64,000 bases of DNA from NIOZ-UU13 sp964653075 (lineage in GTDB: Bacteria; Planctomycetota; Phycisphaerae; Sedimentisphaerales; Anaerobacaceae), in assembly GCA_964653075.1 (NCBI GenBank), contig CAZZAX010000009.1, forward strand, positions 1 to 64,000. The letters are read 5' to 3'. The notes beneath the pieces were generated by a model. That model had not been told where the DNA came from. It made no database searches and was given only the letters and a program-made list of their open reading frames with translations. The translations under genes were made by a program, and so were the position numbers. Of the stretch, positions 8,286 through 17,979 are shown piece by piece. How positions within the stretch are numbered: position 1 is the first letter of the stretch; every line of letters starts with the position of its first letter.

Positions 8286-9716
8286 CTAATTCTTATTTTT
8301 AAGCCAATTGTCTATTGCCGCCGCGGCTTCGCGTCCGCTTTTGATGGCGCGTACAACTAACGAGGCGCCGTTGATTGTGTCGCCGGCTGCAAATATCCAT
8401 GGCCGGCTTGTTTGATAATTGCTGACTGCTATATTACTGTTGGCATCCAGTTTCAAATCCAGATTATTTATCAAATCCTCGTGGGTAACGTGCACAAATC
8501 CGAGAGCTAAAAGCGCAAGGTCAAATTTGAGAGAGAAATTAGTGTCCGGCAGCTCTTTCATTTTCCAGCCGTCGGGTTTTTTAATCCATTCCACCTGACA
8601 ACCGTGCAATTCTTCGGCAATAATTCCGCTCGGCCGGGCTGAAAACTTCTTGGTACATACGGACCATCGTCGTTCGCAGCCTTCCTCATGTGAGGAAGAC
8701 GTTCTCATAATTCGCGGCCACTCGGGCCATGGTGTATCAGGCGGCCTGCTTTCCGGAGGCTTCGGCAGGATTTCGAGCTGATATATTTTTTTGGCTCCCT
8801 GCCGGCGGGCGGTCCCCACACAATCGCTTCCTGTATCTCCGCCCCCTATTACGACTACGGCTTTGTCCCTGGCTGAAATAAATCCGTCTTTATTTGCCAG
8901 CTCGCCCGAGCAAACCTTGTTCTGCTGCATGAGGTATTCCATTGCATAAAAAATGTTTTCATAGCCTCTTCCGGGTATATTAAGGTCGCGGGGCTGACCT
9001 GCGCCCATAGTAAGACAGATACAATCGAACATCTTCTGTAAGTAATGTGGTGAGATGTCCCTGCCGACATTCACGTCCGTCTGGAATTCGACGCCTTCGG
9101 CAATAAGCTGCTCAAGCCGCCGGTCGATTATGTGCTTTTCGAGTTTGAAGTCCGGGATTCCGTAACGTAATATTCCTCCGATATTCTGGTCTTTTTCAAA
9201 GACGAGGACATCGTGTCCGGCCCGCGCCAGTTGCTGTGCCGCCGCAAGACCGGCAGGTCCGGAGCCTATCACTGCAACACGCCTGCCGGTTTTATGCAAG
9301 GGGAGTATCGGTTTGATCCAGCCCTGTTCGAATCCGCGTTCGACTATTTGGAACTCAATGTGCCTTATTAGCACGGGCTCATCGTTGATGGAAAGCGTAC
9401 AGGCCGTCTCACACGGAGCAGGACACACCCGACCTGTAATCTCGGGAAAATTATTGGTTGAATGAAGCATCAGACAGGCTTCTTCCCAGCGATTCTTATA
9501 TACCAGCTCATTCAAATCAGGTATGGAATTGTTAATGGGGCATCCCGCCCCATGACAAAACGGTATTCCGCAATCCATACATCTTGCCGCCTGCTGATGA
9601 ATTTCATCGGGGCTGAGAGGCAGGTCAAGCTCTTTGAAGTCGCGAATCCGCTCCTCGACGGGTCGAAGTCCGGCCGGCCGCCGTTTATACTTTAAGAAAC
9701 CTTTAGTCTCACCCAT
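8286..9716 (-). CDS. gltD: Glutamate synthase (NADPH) small subunit
   Basis: A 476-residue cytosolic flavoprotein that passes electrons from NADPH to the large subunit for glutamate formation from glutamine and 2-oxoglutarate. The N-terminal 4Fe-4S ligands are visible (CMDCGIPFCHGAGCP and RVCPAPCETAC). They are followed by an FAD Rossmann motif (GSGPAGLAAAQ), an NADPH motif (VVIGGGDTGSD) and the conserved C-terminal FAD segment (GDTINGASLVVRAI). The ATG at 9716 is chosen because GAGGAGGTG lies just upstream and the family starts there. The start overlaps the gltB stop by 8 bases (ATGGGTGA), implying translational coupling. Length is normal for the family. Confidence 0.97.
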   Translation of the reverse strand: MGETKGFLKYKRRPAGLRPVEERIRDFKELDLPLSPDEIHQQAARCMDCGIPFCHGAGCPINNSIPDLNELVYKNRWEEACLMLHSTNNFPEITGRVCPAPCETACTLSINDEPVLIRHIEFQIVERGFEQGWIKPILPLHKTGRRVAVIGSGPAGLAAAQQLARAGHDVLVFEKDQNIGGILRYGIPDFKLEKHIIDRRLEQLIAEGVEFQTDVNVGRDISPHYLQKMFDCICLTMGAGQPRDLNIPGRGYENIFYAMEYLMQQNKVCSGELANKDGFISARDKAVVVIGGGDTGSDCVGTARRQGAKKIYQLEILPKPPESRPPDTPWPEWPRIMRTSSSHEEGCERRWSVCTKKFSARPSGIIAEELHGCQVEWIKKPDGWKMKELPDTNFSLKFDLALLALGFVHVTHEDLINNLDLKLDANSNIAVSNYQTSRPWIFAAGDTINGASLVVRAIKSGREAAAAIDNWLKNKN

Positions 9717-12700
9717 AAAACACCTCCTCGGTAGCAGGTGTTGTTTCGGTATCCCGTTGTTCGGCTGCTCGCATTTTTTCGAGGGCTTTGCGGTAATCAA
9801 TCGGAACGACTTTGACGAATTTGCCCACCATGTCCGGCCATGCGTTTAAGATATACTGTGCACGTGTGCTGTGCGTCCATTTCAGATGCCGTTGAATCAA
9901 GTCAAAGAGCAAATCTTTGTCGCCAGCCTGCCAGACAGTTTCCAGCTCAACCATGTCGAGATTGCAGAGAGTATCGAACAACTGCATCTCGTCGAGGACG
10001 TACGCCGTACCGCCGCTCATGCCCGCGGCGAAATTGCAGCCTGTTTTTCCGAGTACCACGACGGTTCCGCCTGTCATATATTCGCACCCATGATCGCCGA
10101 GACCTTCGACAACTGCGGTTGCTCCGCTGTTGCGTACACAAAAACGTTCACCGGCCATGCCGTTTACGAAAACTTCCCCGCTCGTGGCGCCATAAAGCAG
10201 CGTATTGCCCACGATGATATTCTCATGGGGAATAAATGTTGACTTGTCGGGAGTCTTGACAACGATTCGCCCCCCTGAAAGCCCTTTGCCGAGATAGTCG
10301 TTACTTTCGCCTATCAACTTCAGCGTTATACCGTGTGCCAGAAATGCCCCGAAGCTTTGTCCGGCGGAACCTTGAAAAACAATCTCCAGGGTATTATCGG
10401 GCAGTCCCTGCGGGCCGTATTTTTTAACTGTCTTGCTGCTCAGGATAGTACCAACAGTTCTGTTTGTGTTGCGAACAGGCATATCGATTGTGGTTTTTTC
10501 TTTGTTTTCGATAGCTGGTTTTGCTTTTTCCAGAATCTGCCAGTCAATATGGTCCTGGAGCTTATTGGGTTGTTGGGAGCTTAGCTGTAGGGCTTTACCG
10601 TGGCCGGTAGCCGGCTGATGGAAAATCGCCGAGTAATCCAGTCCTTTTGCTTTGAAGTGTTCGATTGCTTTACGGATTCCCAGACGATCCACTTTTCCAA
10701 TCATATCTTCGAACTTTTTAAAGCCGAGGTGCGCCATAATCTGCCGCACTTCCTCGGCAATAAAATACATAAACCGCTCTACGTACTCCGGTTTTCCGGC
10801 GAAGCGTTTTCTAAGTTCGGGGTCCTGAGTGCCTATTCCGAATGTACAGGCGCCTTCGTGGCATTTTCGCAGCATTGTACAGCCAAGAGATACCAAAGCC
10901 GTTGTGGCGAAGCCGAACTGCTCGGCGCCCAATAAAGCCGCCACTACAACGTCCCTTCCTGTTTTCAACTGGCCGTCGGTCTGGACTCTTATTCTTTCCC
11001 GCAGGCCGTTCATTACGAGCACCTGCTGAGTTTCAGCAAGGCCGAGCTCCCACGGGCAGCCTGTATGCATAATTGAAGAAAGCGGACTTGCGCCGGTTCC
11101 GCCGTCGTGGCCGCTGATGAGGACCTCGTCGGCGTTTGCCTTTGCAACACCGGCGGCAATAGTGCCCACGCCGACCTCGGCGACCAGTTTCACCGATACT
11201 TTGACTGCCGGATTGCTGCACTTAAGGTCATAGACAAGCTGTGCAAGGTCCTCGATTGAATATATGTCATGATGAGGGGGCGGAGATATCAGCGTTACAC
11301 CCGGCGTCGAGTATCGCAGCCTGGCGATTTCTTTGGTTACCTTGTGCCCCGGCAACTGTCCGCCTTCGCCGGGCTTTGCTCCCTGTGCAATCTTGATTTG
11401 CAGCTCTTTAGCGTTAGCGAGGTAGTTTATCGTAACGCCGAACCTGCCGCTGGCTACCTGTTTGATGGCGCAATTTGTAGAATCGCCGTTTGGCCCGGGT
11501 ATGTATCTGGCAGGGTCTTCTCCGCCTTCACCGGTATTGCTCATTGCTCCCAGGCGGTTCATGGCAACAGCCAGACACTCATGAGCTTCTTTACTTATGG
11601 AACCGTGGCTCATTGCGCCGGTACAGAACCTCTTGACTATCTCGCCGGCAGGCTCCACCTCATCAATTGCAACAGGCTGAGACGGAATAAACTCGAACAG
11701 CCCGCGCAACGTGCAGAGTTTTCGGGACTGGTCATTTACGGCATGTGCGTAGTCGTCATAGGCTTTCGAATCGTTGTATTTGACGGCGTATTGTAATTTC
11801 GATATTGTTGTCGGGTTCCATAGATGCTGTTCGCCGTTGAGTCTGAAATGGTATTCACCGCCAAAGTCCAGATCGAGCGCCCCGGCGGGGCGCTGCTTAA
11901 ATGCCGCCTTGTGGCGGGCGATTACTTCCAGAGCAACTTCCCGGAGACCGATTCCGCCGATTCTTGAGCTTGTTCCTGTAAAATATTGCTCTACGAACCC
12001 GCGATTTAATCCAATCGCTTCGAATAGCTGGGCACCAGTATAGCTGCGAAGTGTTGAAATACCCATCTTGCTCATTGTTTTTAGAATGCCCTTTTTGATA
12101 GCAGCAATATAGTTGTCTGCTATCTGGATTGGTTCCATATGGGCTGGCAATTCGCCCTGTTTTTGTAATTGGTTGAGTATTTCAAACGCCATATATGGAT
12201 CGAATGCGTTTGCACCGAAACCGCATAAAAGGCAAAAGTGCATAACCTCTCTCGGCTCGCCGCTCTCGACAATCAAACCGGCCCGGCATCGCTTACCGCT
12301 TTTCAGGAGACCATGGTGAACTGCGGCCGTTGCCAGCAGCGAGGGGATTGGTGCTTTCGTTTCGGAAGTATCCCGGTCACTTATTATGATAAACGAAGCC
12401 CCTTCATCGATGGCGGTCTCGGCGGCATTAATCAGCTCATTGAGCCCGCGTTCGAGACTGCCTGCAGGCTCAGAAGTGCCGGCGTCAAAAACCGACGAAA
12501 TCGTAGCGACCTTAAAGTCGTCCCTACTGACGGAACGCAGGCGCTCGATGTCCTCGCTGGTAAGAACAGGATGCGGCAGCTTAAGCTGCCGGCAATGCTG
12601 CGGGGTCTCGGCCAGAAGGTTTCTCTTTTTACCGGTAAAGACCATCAGGCTCATAACCAGCCCTTCACGAAGAGGGTCAATCGCCGGGTTTGTTACCTGT

Positions 12701-14265
12701 GCGAAGAGCTGTTTGAAGTAATTAAAGAGCAGCTTGGGCTTATCTGAAAGCACCGCGAGAGGTGTATCGTTACCCATCGAACCGACCGGCTCCTGTCCAT
12801 TAACGGCCATTGGCGTTAAAATCATCTGAAGCTCTTCTCGTGTATAACCGAATAGCCGCATCCTTTGGGCTATCGTCCTCGGATTAGTTTTAACGAGCTT
12901 TGGAGTGTCGAATAATCCACGAAGCTCAATCCTGTTTTCTTCAAGCCACCTGCGGTATGGCTTTTGGCGTGCAATCTTGCTTTTTACTTCGTTGTCGGAA
13001 ATTTCACGTCCTTCCCCGGTATCAACCAAAAACATATGTCCGGGCCTAAGACGTCCTTTTTTGCGGATTTTTTCCGGAGGAAATTGCACAACTCCCGCTT
13101 CGCTGGCGATAATCGCCAGGCCGTCAGTTGTAACAAGGTAACGGCAGGGTCTCAGGCCATTTCGGTCCAGCGTTCCGCCGATGATTTGGCCATCTGTAAA
13201 TACCATCGCTGCCGGGCCGTCCCAGGGCTCGATGATTGAAGAGTGATATTCATAAAAAGCGCGTTTATCAGTACTGATATGATACTTCGGCCCGAAAGCC
13301 TCGGGAATCATCATCATCATCGAATGCGGCATACTTCGGCCGGAACGGACAAGAAGCTCAAGGGCACTGTCAAAGCAGGCTGAGTCGCTGTCTTCAGGAT
13401 TCAATATTGGAAGTAGATCGCTGATGTTATCTGCGAATGCTTCGCTTGCCATTTGAACCTGACGTGCCCTCATCCAGTTGCGATTACCGCTTAGTGTGTT
13501 TATCTCGCCGTTGTGAGCTATGCAACGAAACGGCTGGGCAAGCTGCCAGTTCGGAAATGTATTTGTGCTGTAGCGTTGATGTACTATCGCAAGGGCGGAT
13601 TTCAGATTCTTTTCGGCAAGGTCGGGATAGTATGCGAACAACTGCCAGGCCATAAACATGCCTTTATAGCAGATGGTTCTGCAGGAAAGCGATGCCACAT
13701 AAAAATCCCGGCCATTATCGCCATGTTTTTCTATTACCAGTCTTTCGGCTCGTTTGCGTACAAGATAGAGGCGCTGCTCCAGGTCTTCGCCTTTGAGACC
13801 GGCACCATCTACAAAAATCTGTTTTACCGAGGGCTCGGCGGCCAACGCAATTTGGCCGAGACAGTCGTTAGAGGTCGGCACCTGACGCCAACCGAGCACT
13901 TTTAAACCATAATGTTCAATCGAAGCTTCGAGTATGCTGTCACATTGTTCTCTTAGTTTGTTATCTTTCGAGCCAAAGACCATACCTGCGCCGTATTCTG
14001 AGATTGGTGGAAGCGAGAAGCCCAGCTTTTCACATTCGGCGGCGAAGAACTCATGTGGAATTTGAAATAGAATGCCGGCGCCATCGCCCGTGATTTCATC
14101 GGCACCCGCTGCTCCGCGATGCTGAAGATTGACCAGAATCTCCCTGCCGTATTCGATGATGGAATGTTCCCGCTTGCCGGAAATATTTACGACCGCACCG
14201 ATACCGCAGGCGTCGTGCTCTCGCCGAACCTCGTATAAACCCTGGTTTTTCAGTTGTTCGGTCAT
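9709..14265 (-). CDS. gltB: Glutamate synthase large subunit
   Basis: A 1518-residue protein, the normal size. A short propeptide precedes the catalytic Cys20 in EHDACGIGAV, the N-terminal nucleophile of the class II glutamine amidotransferase domain. Then come the central domain, the FMN-binding synthase domain (GEGGEDPARY, GAKPGEGGQLPG) with the 3Fe-4S cysteines (GCTMLRKCHEGAC), and the C-terminal beta-helix GXGXG domain (GDHGCEYMTGG). Ammonia released from glutamine is channelled to 2-oxoglutarate. It is co-transcribed with gltD, overlapping it by 8 bases. No clear Shine-Dalgarno site precedes the ATG at 14265, but the family start fits. Together with gltD this is the GS-GOGAT nitrogen assimilation pair. 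Confidence 0.97.
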   Translation of the reverse strand: MTEQLKNQGLYEVRREHDACGIGAVVNISGKREHSIIEYGREILVNLQHRGAAGADEITGDGAGILFQIPHEFFAAECEKLGFSLPPISEYGAGMVFGSKDNKLREQCDSILEASIEHYGLKVLGWRQVPTSNDCLGQIALAAEPSVKQIFVDGAGLKGEDLEQRLYLVRKRAERLVIEKHGDNGRDFYVASLSCRTICYKGMFMAWQLFAYYPDLAEKNLKSALAIVHQRYSTNTFPNWQLAQPFRCIAHNGEINTLSGNRNWMRARQVQMASEAFADNISDLLPILNPEDSDSACFDSALELLVRSGRSMPHSMMMMIPEAFGPKYHISTDKRAFYEYHSSIIEPWDGPAAMVFTDGQIIGGTLDRNGLRPCRYLVTTDGLAIIASEAGVVQFPPEKIRKKGRLRPGHMFLVDTGEGREISDNEVKSKIARQKPYRRWLEENRIELRGLFDTPKLVKTNPRTIAQRMRLFGYTREELQMILTPMAVNGQEPVGSMGNDTPLAVLSDKPKLLFNYFKQLFAQVTNPAIDPLREGLVMSLMVFTGKKRNLLAETPQHCRQLKLPHPVLTSEDIERLRSVSRDDFKVATISSVFDAGTSEPAGSLERGLNELINAAETAIDEGASFIIISDRDTSETKAPIPSLLATAAVHHGLLKSGKRCRAGLIVESGEPREVMHFCLLCGFGANAFDPYMAFEILNQLQKQGELPAHMEPIQIADNYIAAIKKGILKTMSKMGISTLRSYTGAQLFEAIGLNRGFVEQYFTGTSSRIGGIGLREVALEVIARHKAAFKQRPAGALDLDFGGEYHFRLNGEQHLWNPTTISKLQYAVKYNDSKAYDDYAHAVNDQSRKLCTLRGLFEFIPSQPVAIDEVEPAGEIVKRFCTGAMSHGSISKEAHECLAVAMNRLGAMSNTGEGGEDPARYIPGPNGDSTNCAIKQVASGRFGVTINYLANAKELQIKIAQGAKPGEGGQLPGHKVTKEIARLRYSTPGVTLISPPPHHDIYSIEDLAQLVYDLKCSNPAVKVSVKLVAEVGVGTIAAGVAKANADEVLISGHDGGTGASPLSSIMHTGCPWELGLAETQQVLVMNGLRERIRVQTDGQLKTGRDVVVAALLGAEQFGFATTALVSLGCTMLRKCHEGACTFGIGTQDPELRKRFAGKPEYVERFMYFIAEEVRQIMAHLGFKKFEDMIGKVDRLGIRKAIEHFKAKGLDYSAIFHQPATGHGKALQLSSQQPNKLQDHIDWQILEKAKPAIENKEKTTIDMPVRNTNRTVGTILSSKTVKKYGPQGLPDNTLEIVFQGSAGQSFGAFLAHGITLKLIGESNDYLGKGLSGGRIVVKTPDKSTFIPHENIIVGNTLLYGATSGEVFVNGMAGERFCVRNSGATAVVEGLGDHGCEYMTGGTVVVLGKTGCNFAAGMSGGTAYVLDEMQLFDTLCNLDMVELETVWQAGDKDLLFDLIQRHLKWTHSTRAQYILNAWPDMVGKFVKVVPIDYRKALEKMRAAEQRDTETTPATEEVFYG

Positions 14266-14839
14266 CTAAAGGCTGTATTTGTTTATCTGTCTTTAAGTTG
14301 GAATTACGATCGAGCAAGGTCTAACTAATATAACGTCTTCGAATGTTTTAAGAACAAGCTCTTATATTATACTGCGTTTTTCTTACTTTGGTCTATGGAT
14401 TCCACTAATAAGTATTATCAATCGCAGTTATATGTGATTTTGCCGGTTTTGAAGTGTTTAGTAGGCAAGTCTAAATTTATTAGACCGCCCGTAAGCAAAA
14501 CCGGGATATCTCAACTGTGAATCCCGGTTCACATAAACCAATAGTCACCGACAATACAACACCAGTCACTGAACTTCTCATTTTTATACCCTTTAATCTC
14601 ATAGTAAAAGTGTTAAAATTTCTTAGTTAGTTTTTGTCCGGTTCTTTTTTTGAGAGAATCAAAACCGCATAATACAGTCCTTTCGATGCAATTTTCCAGT
14701 TCTCATATTATTAGTCGGCCGGTACTGTATTTTGTCCGGGAAAAATGTTATACTCCCGGCTGCAGAATCTTACAATTTTACCAAGAGGAGAATTCATATT
14801 TGTTGATTTTTCATCTTATGTAGTGAAAGGATTTGTGCA
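14266..14839. other. Divergent intergenic region between gltB and the fucosidase operon
   Basis: About 570 bases with no gene. TATACT at 14749-14754 could be a -10 element for the plus-strand operon, but no good -35 hexamer lies at the right distance. A minus-strand TATAAT (14371-14366) could serve gltB, also without a convincing -35. Confidence 0.35.
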
Positions 14840-16333
14840 ATGAAGAACACTATTTATGTTTACGGTTTAACCCTTGCAATTTTAGGTATGGCCGGATGTG
14901 CATCTGAATCTTCGGTAAAGAGCAGCAATAGTTACGAACCGACATGGGAGTCATTGGCTAAACACCAGATTCCGGAGTGGTTTCGGGATGCCAAGTTTGG
15001 CATTTATACTCACTGGGGACCGGTTAGTGTCGGCTCTGAAGATGGGCCGGGCGGTGTCCAGTGGTACGGCCGTAATATGTACATGCCAAACAGCCCGACC
15101 TTTAAGTATCATATCGAGCGTTTTGGCCAACAGAATGAAGTCGGCTACAAAGACATTATCCCGATGTTTAAGGCCGAGAAATTCGATGCCGGGAAATGGG
15201 CGAAACTGTTTGCCGCGTCGGGTGCGAAGTTTGCCGGGCCGGTGGCCATACATCACGACAACTTCGCCATGTGGGATTCGGCTTATACCGAGTGGGACAG
15301 TATGGACAAAGGGCCGAAACGCGACATTACCGCTGAGCTGGAAAAGGCCATTCGCAAGCGAGGTATGAAGTTTATTGCTACGTTTCATCACGCTTTTACC
15401 TGGCGATACTTCGAGCCGTCATATAAATATGATGGCGCCGACCCGAAGTACACCGGATTATATTGCCGGGCCCACGAGCCCAAAGCGCCAGGTACGCGGG
15501 AGTTTATGGATAAGTGGCTGGGTATGGTCAACGAAGTGGTGGAAAAGTACAAACCCGACCTGACCTGGTTTGACTTTGGCCTGGGAGGCGAAAAGCAAAA
15601 TTGCATAACACCCGAATACCAGCAGCAGATGTTCGCCGATTATTACAACTGGGCGGTGCGAAATAAGCGGCGGGTCGGTGTTGCTCACAAGCATAAGCAT
15701 CTCCATGAGCACACCGGTATTCTGGATTTCGAACGCGGGCGTGAAGATAGCCTTGTACCGTATCCCTGGCTGACCGACACTTCTGTCGGCCCGTGGTTTT
15801 GCCAGAAGTCCACACCTTACAAGTCGGTCGATGAGATTGTTGACGTGCTGGTGGACATCGTCAGCAAGAACGGGTGTATGCTCTTGAACGTAGGGCCCGC
15901 CGCCGACGGCACTATACCTCCGCAGGCACAGGAAATCCTGCTTGGAATTGGTGACTGGCTGAAGGTTAACGGCCAGGCGATTTACAAGACCCGACCGTGG
16001 CAAGTTTTTGGCGAAGGCCCCACACGCAATACGGGCGGCGGTTTCAGCGAGAACAAGGACAAACCATATACATCCGAGGACATACGTTTCACGTCCAGCA
16101 AGGATGGTAAGACGATTTACGCGATTGTGTTAGGCTGGCCGGACGTTGGGAGAACAGTAACAATTAAGAGTCTGGCCAATGGCAAAGGGCCGGAGAAGAT
16201 TCAATCCGTTAAGCTGCTGGGCCACAAAGGCAAGCCGAGATGGAGAAGGAATCGAGAAGGGCTGAAAATCCAAATGCCATTGAAAAAACCTTGTGAGCAC
16301 GCGTTCGCGTTGAAGATTACGACAGTCGAGTAG
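14840..16333 (+). CDS. Alpha-L-fucosidase, GH29, lipoprotein
   Basis: The 497-residue protein starts with a lipoprotein-type signal (LGMAGC, Cys20 as lipid-bearing residue), so it probably sits on a membrane facing the periplasm. The GH29 barrel shows the hallmarks EWFRDAKFGIYTHWG (46-60), FIATFHHAFTW and the nucleophile Asp245 in TWFDFGLGG. It ends with the family's LLNVGPAADG segment and a small beta-sandwich. It removes terminal alpha-L-fucose from glycans. GAAAGGA precedes the ATG by about 9 bases. It is the first gene of a six-gene co-directional cluster with gaps of 43-105 bases, which points to a fucose-containing, sulfated substrate. Confidence 0.93.
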   Translation: MKNTIYVYGLTLAILGMAGCASESSVKSSNSYEPTWESLAKHQIPEWFRDAKFGIYTHWGPVSVGSEDGPGGVQWYGRNMYMPNSPTFKYHIERFGQQNEVGYKDIIPMFKAEKFDAGKWAKLFAASGAKFAGPVAIHHDNFAMWDSAYTEWDSMDKGPKRDITAELEKAIRKRGMKFIATFHHAFTWRYFEPSYKYDGADPKYTGLYCRAHEPKAPGTREFMDKWLGMVNEVVEKYKPDLTWFDFGLGGEKQNCITPEYQQQMFADYYNWAVRNKRRVGVAHKHKHLHEHTGILDFERGREDSLVPYPWLTDTSVGPWFCQKSTPYKSVDEIVDVLVDIVSKNGCMLLNVGPAADGTIPPQAQEILLGIGDWLKVNGQAIYKTRPWQVFGEGPTRNTGGGFSENKDKPYTSEDIRFTSSKDGKTIYAIVLGWPDVGRTVTIKSLANGKGPEKIQSVKLLGHKGKPRWRRNREGLKIQMPLKKPCEHAFALKITTVE

Positions 16334-16391
16334 TAACGTAACTGTGTAAGAGTAAGTGGGAAATAATAGTTATATATTTTGAGGTGTTGAA

Positions 16392-17936
16392 ATGGATAGA
16401 CGAAAGTTCCTGAAAGAATTCGGAGCGTTTGTGACGGTTGCCTGCACGGGAGGATTATGGGCGGCCCAGAGGGCTGAGAAACGCAAGGTCCCGAATATTC
16501 TTTATATCATGTCCGACGACCATGCAGCGCATGCAATTAGTGCATATAAAAGCCGATTAGCAAGAATCGCCCCGACGCCAAATATAGACCGCCTGGCCAA
16601 TGAAGGCATACTCTTTGAGAACTGCTTTTGTACCAATTCGATTTGTGTTCCCAGCAGGGCGACGATACTGACCGGCCAGTACAGCCAGACCAACGGCGCT
16701 CTGGATTTAGGCGACCGGCTCGAACCCCAAAGACAATATCTGCCCAGACTGATGAAACAGGCCGGATACGAGACGGCCATGATTGGCAAGTGGCACCTGA
16801 AACAGGAGCCTGCATTCGATTATTATTGTGTGCTGCCGGGGCAGGGCTCGTATTTCAATCCGATTTTGCGTGAGTCGGGCGGGCAGTGGCCAAAAAACGA
16901 AAAGCGCTTCGCATCTTATGATTCGCGTCATTCGTCGGATGTTATTACCGATACGTCGCTCAAGTGGCTCAAAGGCAGAGACAGGTCGAAGCCTTTCTTT
17001 TTAATGCATCATTACAAGGCGCCGCACGACAATTTCGAAAATGCCGAGCGTTATGACTGGCTCTTCGAGGATGTGGATATTCCTGAGCCTGTGAGCCTGT
17101 GGCGGCAGCCGAACCACGGTTCGCAGGCAACCGAAGGTATGGGTACGTCAATCGGTAAGCGTAACAAGCGAAGGAATATGGGTCATCATATGTTTGTTGA
17201 GAAGTCACTGTCGGATGAGAAGTACAAACGGACGACATATCAGCGTTATTTGAAGAAGTATCTGCGGTGTGTTCGCGGGGTGGATGATAATTTGGGCCGG
17301 CTGTTTAAGTATCTGGATGAGAGCGGACAGATGGACAATACCGTTATAATCTATACGTCCGATCAGGGTATGATGCTCGGTGAGCATGACTATATCGACA
17401 AGCGATGGATGTATGAAGAGTCGTTGCGGATGCCGTTTCTTGTAAGATATCCTGCGATGATTAAGCCGGGGACCCGCACAGATGAGATTATTAATAACAC
17501 CGACTTTGCACCGACGATACTGGAGCTGGCGGGAATTAAGGCTCCCGGCTATATGCAGGGGCGAAGTTTCGCTGCTCTGCTGAAGGGCAAGACACCTGCC
17601 GACTGGCCAAAATCCACTTATTACCGCTACTGGATGCACATGGCGCACCACGACAATCCTGCGCATTTCGGTGTTCGGACAAAAGAATACAAACTGATAT
17701 TTTTCTACGGTCAAAACTACAAGAAAGGCGGCCCGAAACCAACCCGGCCCGGCTGGGAACTATACGATATGAAAAATGACCCGCATGAAATGAACAATCT
17801 GTATGGTGAGCGGAAATATTCCGCCGTAATCAAAGAACTGAAAGCCGAGCTGCTGCGATTAAGAAATAAGTACGACGAAACAGATGACAGATACCCTCAT
17901 ATCCAGCGGGTAATAGACGAATATTGGAACAGATAA
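16392..17936 (+). CDS. S1-family sulfatase, Tat-exported
   Basis: 514 residues. The N-terminus MDRRKFLKEFG is a twin-arginine export signal. The active-site signature CVPSRATILTG carries Cys85, expected to be converted to formylglycine. The metal-binding start NILYIMSDDH (with IGKWHLK and, later, YTSDQGMMLGEHD) completes the alkaline-phosphatase-like fold. The C-terminus has the usual sulfatase tail (YDMKNDPHEMNNLYGE). It removes sulfate esters from a sugar; the exact substrate cannot be read. It lies 58 bases after the fucosidase in the same operon, suggesting it acts on sulfated fucose or a neighbouring residue. Maturation needs a formylglycine-generating enzyme not in this window. Confidence 0.93.
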   Translation: MDRRKFLKEFGAFVTVACTGGLWAAQRAEKRKVPNILYIMSDDHAAHAISAYKSRLARIAPTPNIDRLANEGILFENCFCTNSICVPSRATILTGQYSQTNGALDLGDRLEPQRQYLPRLMKQAGYETAMIGKWHLKQEPAFDYYCVLPGQGSYFNPILRESGGQWPKNEKRFASYDSRHSSDVITDTSLKWLKGRDRSKPFFLMHHYKAPHDNFENAERYDWLFEDVDIPEPVSLWRQPNHGSQATEGMGTSIGKRNKRRNMGHHMFVEKSLSDEKYKRTTYQRYLKKYLRCVRGVDDNLGRLFKYLDESGQMDNTVIIYTSDQGMMLGEHDYIDKRWMYEESLRMPFLVRYPAMIKPGTRTDEIINNTDFAPTILELAGIKAPGYMQGRSFAALLKGKTPADWPKSTYYRYWMHMAHHDNPAHFGVRTKEYKLIFFYGQNYKKGGPKPTRPGWELYDMKNDPHEMNNLYGERKYSAVIKELKAELLRLRNKYDETDDRYPHIQRVIDEYWNR

Positions 17937-17979
17937 GACGATTGCGACTTTGTATCGATAAAACTTCAGGAGGATTGCA

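Noticed and set aside
12238..12747. 169-codon plus-strand frame within gltB
   Set aside because: Fully inside a canonical gltB; no start signals or domain.
14782..14824. Possible tiny leader peptide before the fucosidase (AGAGGAG then TTG)
   Set aside because: Only seven codons from a TTG start; no attenuator hairpin seen, so not supported.
15458..16003. Minus-strand frame within the GH29 gene
   Set aside because: Antisense to conserved fucosidase residues; no independent support.
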